From assembly GCF_024494595.1 (NCBI RefSeq), contig NZ_JANHDI010000006.1, positions 62,001 through 126,000 of the forward strand: DNA of 64,000 nucleotides, written 5' to 3'. Both the position numbers and the translations under genes were made by a program. Below, in pieces: positions 61,432 to 64,000 of this stretch (position 1 is its first letter; each line of letters opens with the position of its first letter). The DNA is from Halobellus rarus (GTDB taxonomy: Archaea; Halobacteriota; Halobacteria; Halobacteriales; Haloferacaceae). The notes beneath the pieces were generated by a model. That model made no database searches and had not been told where the DNA came from. It saw nothing but the letters and a program-made list of their open reading frames with translations.

Positions 61432-62811
61432 ATGGGAACTGATCGACACCCTCGGTTCGGACACCTGTCCCCGGCTGATCTGGGCCTGTTCACGGACCGC
61501 TACGAGCTGACGATGTTGCGCGGGTACCGGGAGACAGAGCACACCCCCGAGTCCACGTTCTCGCTGTTCTTCCGTTCGCTGCCAACCGATCGCGGGTACG
61601 TGATCGCCGCCGGACTGGAGCAGGCCATCGCCTACCTCCGGGAACTCGTATTCGGAGACGAGCAGCTCGATCACCTCCGAAAAGAGGGGTTTCCTGAGGC
61701 GTTTTTGAGGTACCTCGCGGAGTTCGAGTTCACCGGTGACGTCCGCGCCGTGCCCGAGGGGACGGCCGTCTTCCCGAACGAACCACTTTTGGAGGTGACG
61801 GCACCGATCGATCAGGCGCAGTTGTTCGAGACGCTGTTGCTCAATCAGATCGGATTCCAGAGCCTGATCGCCACGAAAGCCGCCCGGATGCGAGACGTGG
61901 TCCGCCGTCGCGGCGCCGATCAGCGGCTCGTCGATTTCGGCGGACGGCGAGCGCACGGCACCGACGCCGGTGTGAAAGCCGCTCGCGCGGCGTACGTGGG
62001 CGGGTTCGACGGGACGGCCAACGAGGCTGCCGGGTCCCTGTTCGACGTCCCGGTCTACGGAACGATGGCGCACTCCTGGGTGCAGAGTTTCCCCAGCGAG
62101 CGAGCGGCCTTCGAGGCGTTCGTCGACGTGTACGGTGAGGACTCGGTGCTCCTGATCGACACCTACGACACCGTCACCGGCGCGAAGACTGCGCTGGAGG
62201 TGGCGGGGGAACGGGACGAGGCGATCCGGGGCGTTCGGCTCGACTCGGGCGACCTCGCCTCGCTATCTCAGGAGGTGAGAGGCATTCTCCCCGAGCGTAT
62301 GGACGTCTTCGTCTCCTCGGGGGTCGACGAGTTCTTCCTCCGGGAGTTCTTCGAGAACGACGGCGTCGCCGACGGGTTCGGCCCGGGTACGTCGCTGACG
62401 ACGAGCGACGACGCTCCGACGCTGAACCCGGTGTACAAACTCGTCGCCGTCGAAGCCGACGGCGAGATGCAGCCGAGTATGAAGCTCTCGAAGGGGAAGG
62501 TGACTTATCCCGGCGCGAAGCGCGTCCACCGGTTCGGCGACGACACGTTCAGGCGGGACGTCTTAGCGCGGGCCGACGAGGAGGTCGGCGGGCGGGAACT
62601 GCTCGTCGACGTCGTCGCGGACGGCGAAGTCGTCTACGACTTTCCGACGGTCGACGAGATCAGAGATCGGACGATTCAGACTCTCGAACGACTGCCCGAG
62701 GACATTCGGGCTATCGAGAACCCTGCCACGTACCCCGTCGACATCAGCGAGTCCCTCGACGCGACCGCGGAACGCGTCCAATCGGACCTCCGGACCGAGA
62801 TGGATCTGTAG
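61432..62811 (+). CDS. pncB: Nicotinate phosphoribosyltransferase
   Basis: 459 residues from ATG 61432. LGLFTDRYELTMLRGYRE at the N-terminus, RLVDFGGRRAHGTDAGVKAA, FDVPVYGTMAHSWVQSF, LLIDTYDTVTGAKTAL and VRLDSGDLASLSQEVR are canonical NAPRTase motifs (phosphoribosyl-binding and the active-site His in GTMAHS). Makes nicotinate mononucleotide from nicotinate and PRPP for NAD salvage. The ORF start at 61369 was rejected as non-conserved. Confidence 0.96.
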   Translation: MGTDRHPRFGHLSPADLGLFTDRYELTMLRGYRETEHTPESTFSLFFRSLPTDRGYVIAAGLEQAIAYLRELVFGDEQLDHLRKEGFPEAFLRYLAEFEFTGDVRAVPEGTAVFPNEPLLEVTAPIDQAQLFETLLLNQIGFQSLIATKAARMRDVVRRRGADQRLVDFGGRRAHGTDAGVKAARAAYVGGFDGTANEAAGSLFDVPVYGTMAHSWVQSFPSERAAFEAFVDVYGEDSVLLIDTYDTVTGAKTALEVAGERDEAIRGVRLDSGDLASLSQEVRGILPERMDVFVSSGVDEFFLREFFENDGVADGFGPGTSLTTSDDAPTLNPVYKLVAVEADGEMQPSMKLSKGKVTYPGAKRVHRFGDDTFRRDVLARADEEVGGRELLVDVVADGEVVYDFPTVDEIRDRTIQTLERLPEDIRAIENPATYPVDISESLDATAERVQSDLRTEMDL

Positions 62812-62869
62812 CGCCCACCACCAGTGGGTCGGAATCGATACGACGGTCGCACGTACCCCGACGCCGCTT

Positions 62870-64000
62870 TCACCACTGCTCGATGAGGACCGCTCCGGAT
62901 TCGTGGACTCTGATAGGAGAGTTCTCCGTCCAGAACGTCCGCGCCTGCTCCAGCTTCTCTCGCTTTTCGGCGTACAGCGTGAGCAGTGGGTCGCCGTCGG
63001 TCAGTTCGTCTCTCGTGCGACAGTGGAGATAGACACCCGCCCCGTGGTCTTTCGGCGCGCCCGCCCGTCGGGCGAGTTCGTTCACGAGTTTGTTGTCGAC
63101 GTGCGTGACGACGCCCTCCCGGTCGGTGTGGATCGTCTCCTCGTGGGGTCCGGGCGTGAGATCCTTCGACGACACGTCGGGGTCGCCGTTCTGTGCGCCG
63201 ACGATCTCGCGGAACTTCGATTCCGCCGCGCCGGTTTCGAGGATTTCATCCGCCGTCTCGTCGACCCCGGCGGCATCGAAAAGGATCTGTGCGAGTCGAA
63301 CGCTCTTCGATCTGAGGTCCGTCGGTCCGTTCCCTTCCAGGACGTCCAGGACGTCTCGCGCCTCCAGCACCGGCCCGATTCCCCGCCCGATCGGTTGTTC
63401 GCCACGCGTGATCGCACAGTCGATCTCCATTCCCAGGTTGGTGCCGACGCGAGTGAAGTCCTCGGCCATCTCGCGGGCGTCGTGGAGGCTTTCGACCTTC
63501 GCCCCCTCACCGTACGGCAGGTCGATGACGACGTGGGTCGCCCCGGCGCTCTTCTTTTTCGAGAGGACCGACGCGATCACTTGGCCCGGCGGATCCAGAG
63601 AGAGCGGCGTCTCCGCGCGAATGATCTTGTCGTCGACGGGTGAGAGGTTGACCGCACCGCCCCAGACCATACACCCGTTCGTCTCCGAGACGATCTCCCG
63701 CACCTCGCTGACGGAGAACGAAACGTCACAGAACACCTCCATCGTGTCCGCTGTTCCGGCGGCCGAGGTCACTGCCCGGGAGGAGGACTTTGGAATCGTC
63801 ACTCCCGCTGCGGCGACGATCGGGACGACGATCGGCGTGACGCGGTTGCCGGCGACGCCGCCGATCGAGTGCTTGTCGACGATCGGTTCTCGGTCCCATT
63901 GGATGGTCTCACCGATTTCGACCATACTTTCGGTGAGGCTCATGATTTCGGCACGTGAGAGCCCGTGGGCGTAGACGCCGGAGACGAAGGCCCCGAGTTC
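62870..64000 (-). CDS. AMP phosphorylase (archaeal DeoA-like), partial
   Basis: The N-terminal part runs off the right edge; 376 residues are seen and no start codon needs to lie inside the window (reading continues upstream of 63943 as GAFVSGVYAHGLSRAEI). Seen: DKHSIGGVAGNRVTPIVVPI, KSSSRAVTSAAGTADTMEV (phosphate/ribose binding) and GGAVNLSPVDD. Archaeal members convert AMP and phosphate to ribose-1,5-bisphosphate and adenine in the pentose bisphosphate pathway. Convergent with pncB, with stops 58 bases apart. Confidence 0.93.
   Translation of the reverse strand, partial: ELGAFVSGVYAHGLSRAEIMSLTESMVEIGETIQWDREPIVDKHSIGGVAGNRVTPIVVPIVAAAGVTIPKSSSRAVTSAAGTADTMEVFCDVSFSVSEVREIVSETNGCMVWGGAVNLSPVDDKIIRAETPLSLDPPGQVIASVLSKKKSAGATHVVIDLPYGEGAKVESLHDAREMAEDFTRVGTNLGMEIDCAITRGEQPIGRGIGPVLEARDVLDVLEGNGPTDLRSKSVRLAQILFDAAGVDETADEILETGAAESKFREIVGAQNGDPDVSSKDLTPGPHEETIHTDREGVVTHVDNKLVNELARRAGAPKDHGAGVYLHCRTRDELTDGDPLLTLYAEKREKLEQARTFWTENSPIRVHESGAVLIEQW

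Noticed and set aside
1-64000. CRISPR arrays, rRNA or tRNA genes
   Set aside because: No regularly spaced direct repeats with unique spacers and no conserved RNA stretches were noticed on either strand. The two tandem repeats found have no spacers.

Overview
The window is haloarchaeal chromosome. The signs are high G+C, strongly acidic proteins, Tat (twin-arginine) lipoprotein signals with an archaeal lipobox, A/T-rich TATA-type boxes about 25-35 bases before many start codons, an archaeal translation factor (aIF-1A), archaeal AMP phosphorylase, and folate-type C1 enzymes as used by Halobacteria. No rRNA, tRNA or CRISPR array was seen. All functions are read from translated sequence, without database searches.

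Left part (1-33 kb), mostly core and accessory genes. A SoxB-like metallophosphoesterase (cut by the window edge) lies divergent from a TauE/SafE exporter. A metal-homeostasis block follows: a Cys-rich Csp-type copper protein, a membrane-anchored winged-helix regulator with a Met-rich outer loop, and a P1B-4-type metal ATPase carrying SPC and HEGST motifs. Then come a UspA protein, two CPBP proteases, a HemG-like flavodoxin, a decayed membrane gene, a LiaF-like protein, a Tat-exported serine hydrolase, an alpha/beta hydrolase with a DUF5518-type membrane protein, an NSS transporter, and a sulfide:quinone oxidoreductase with a DUF1641 partner. A RecB-type nuclease remnant, aIF-1A, a glycosyltransferase, a Gfo/Idh-aldo/keto reductase fusion coupled to a CDP-alcohol phosphatidyltransferase, an AEC transporter, an iron alcohol dehydrogenase preceded by 26-bp tandem repeats, MobA with YqeC, a CBS protein, a serine acetyltransferase and a DUF1684 protein complete this part.

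Central part (33.4-57.5 kb), a catabolic cluster that begins after an AT-rich stretch. It holds two paralogous acyl/aryl-CoA ligases, two LigM/DesA-like tetrahydrofolate-dependent O-demethylases of the GcvT fold, a MetF-like reductase, an IclR regulator, a hot-dog thioesterase, a D-2-hydroxyacid dehydrogenase, a complete Liv-type ABC importer (livG, livF, livH, livM and a Tat lipoprotein), an amidohydrolase_2 decarboxylase/hydrolase, a type I extradiol ring-cleavage dioxygenase, an HpcH/HpaI aldolase, a small VOC protein, an orphan substrate-binding lipoprotein and an E1 alpha/beta 2-oxoacid dehydrogenase pair. Together they suggest uptake of a (methoxy)aromatic acid, removal of methyl groups onto tetrahydrofolate with recycling through MetF, meta ring cleavage, aldol cleavage and entry of 2-oxoacids into central metabolism. 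The substrate is inferred and the pathway is not complete in this window.

Right part (57.7-64 kb): a small membrane protein, a tyrosine recombinase with an unknown downstream gene, YjbQ, nicotinate phosphoribosyltransferase, and an AMP phosphorylase cut by the right edge.

Non-coding structure of note: an 84-bp palindrome, 26-bp and 34-bp tandem repeats upstream of genes, a multi-hairpin array after the Liv binding protein, inverted repeats before the IclR gene, and two short ORFs that begin where leaderless transcripts would start and end on the start codon of the next gene.
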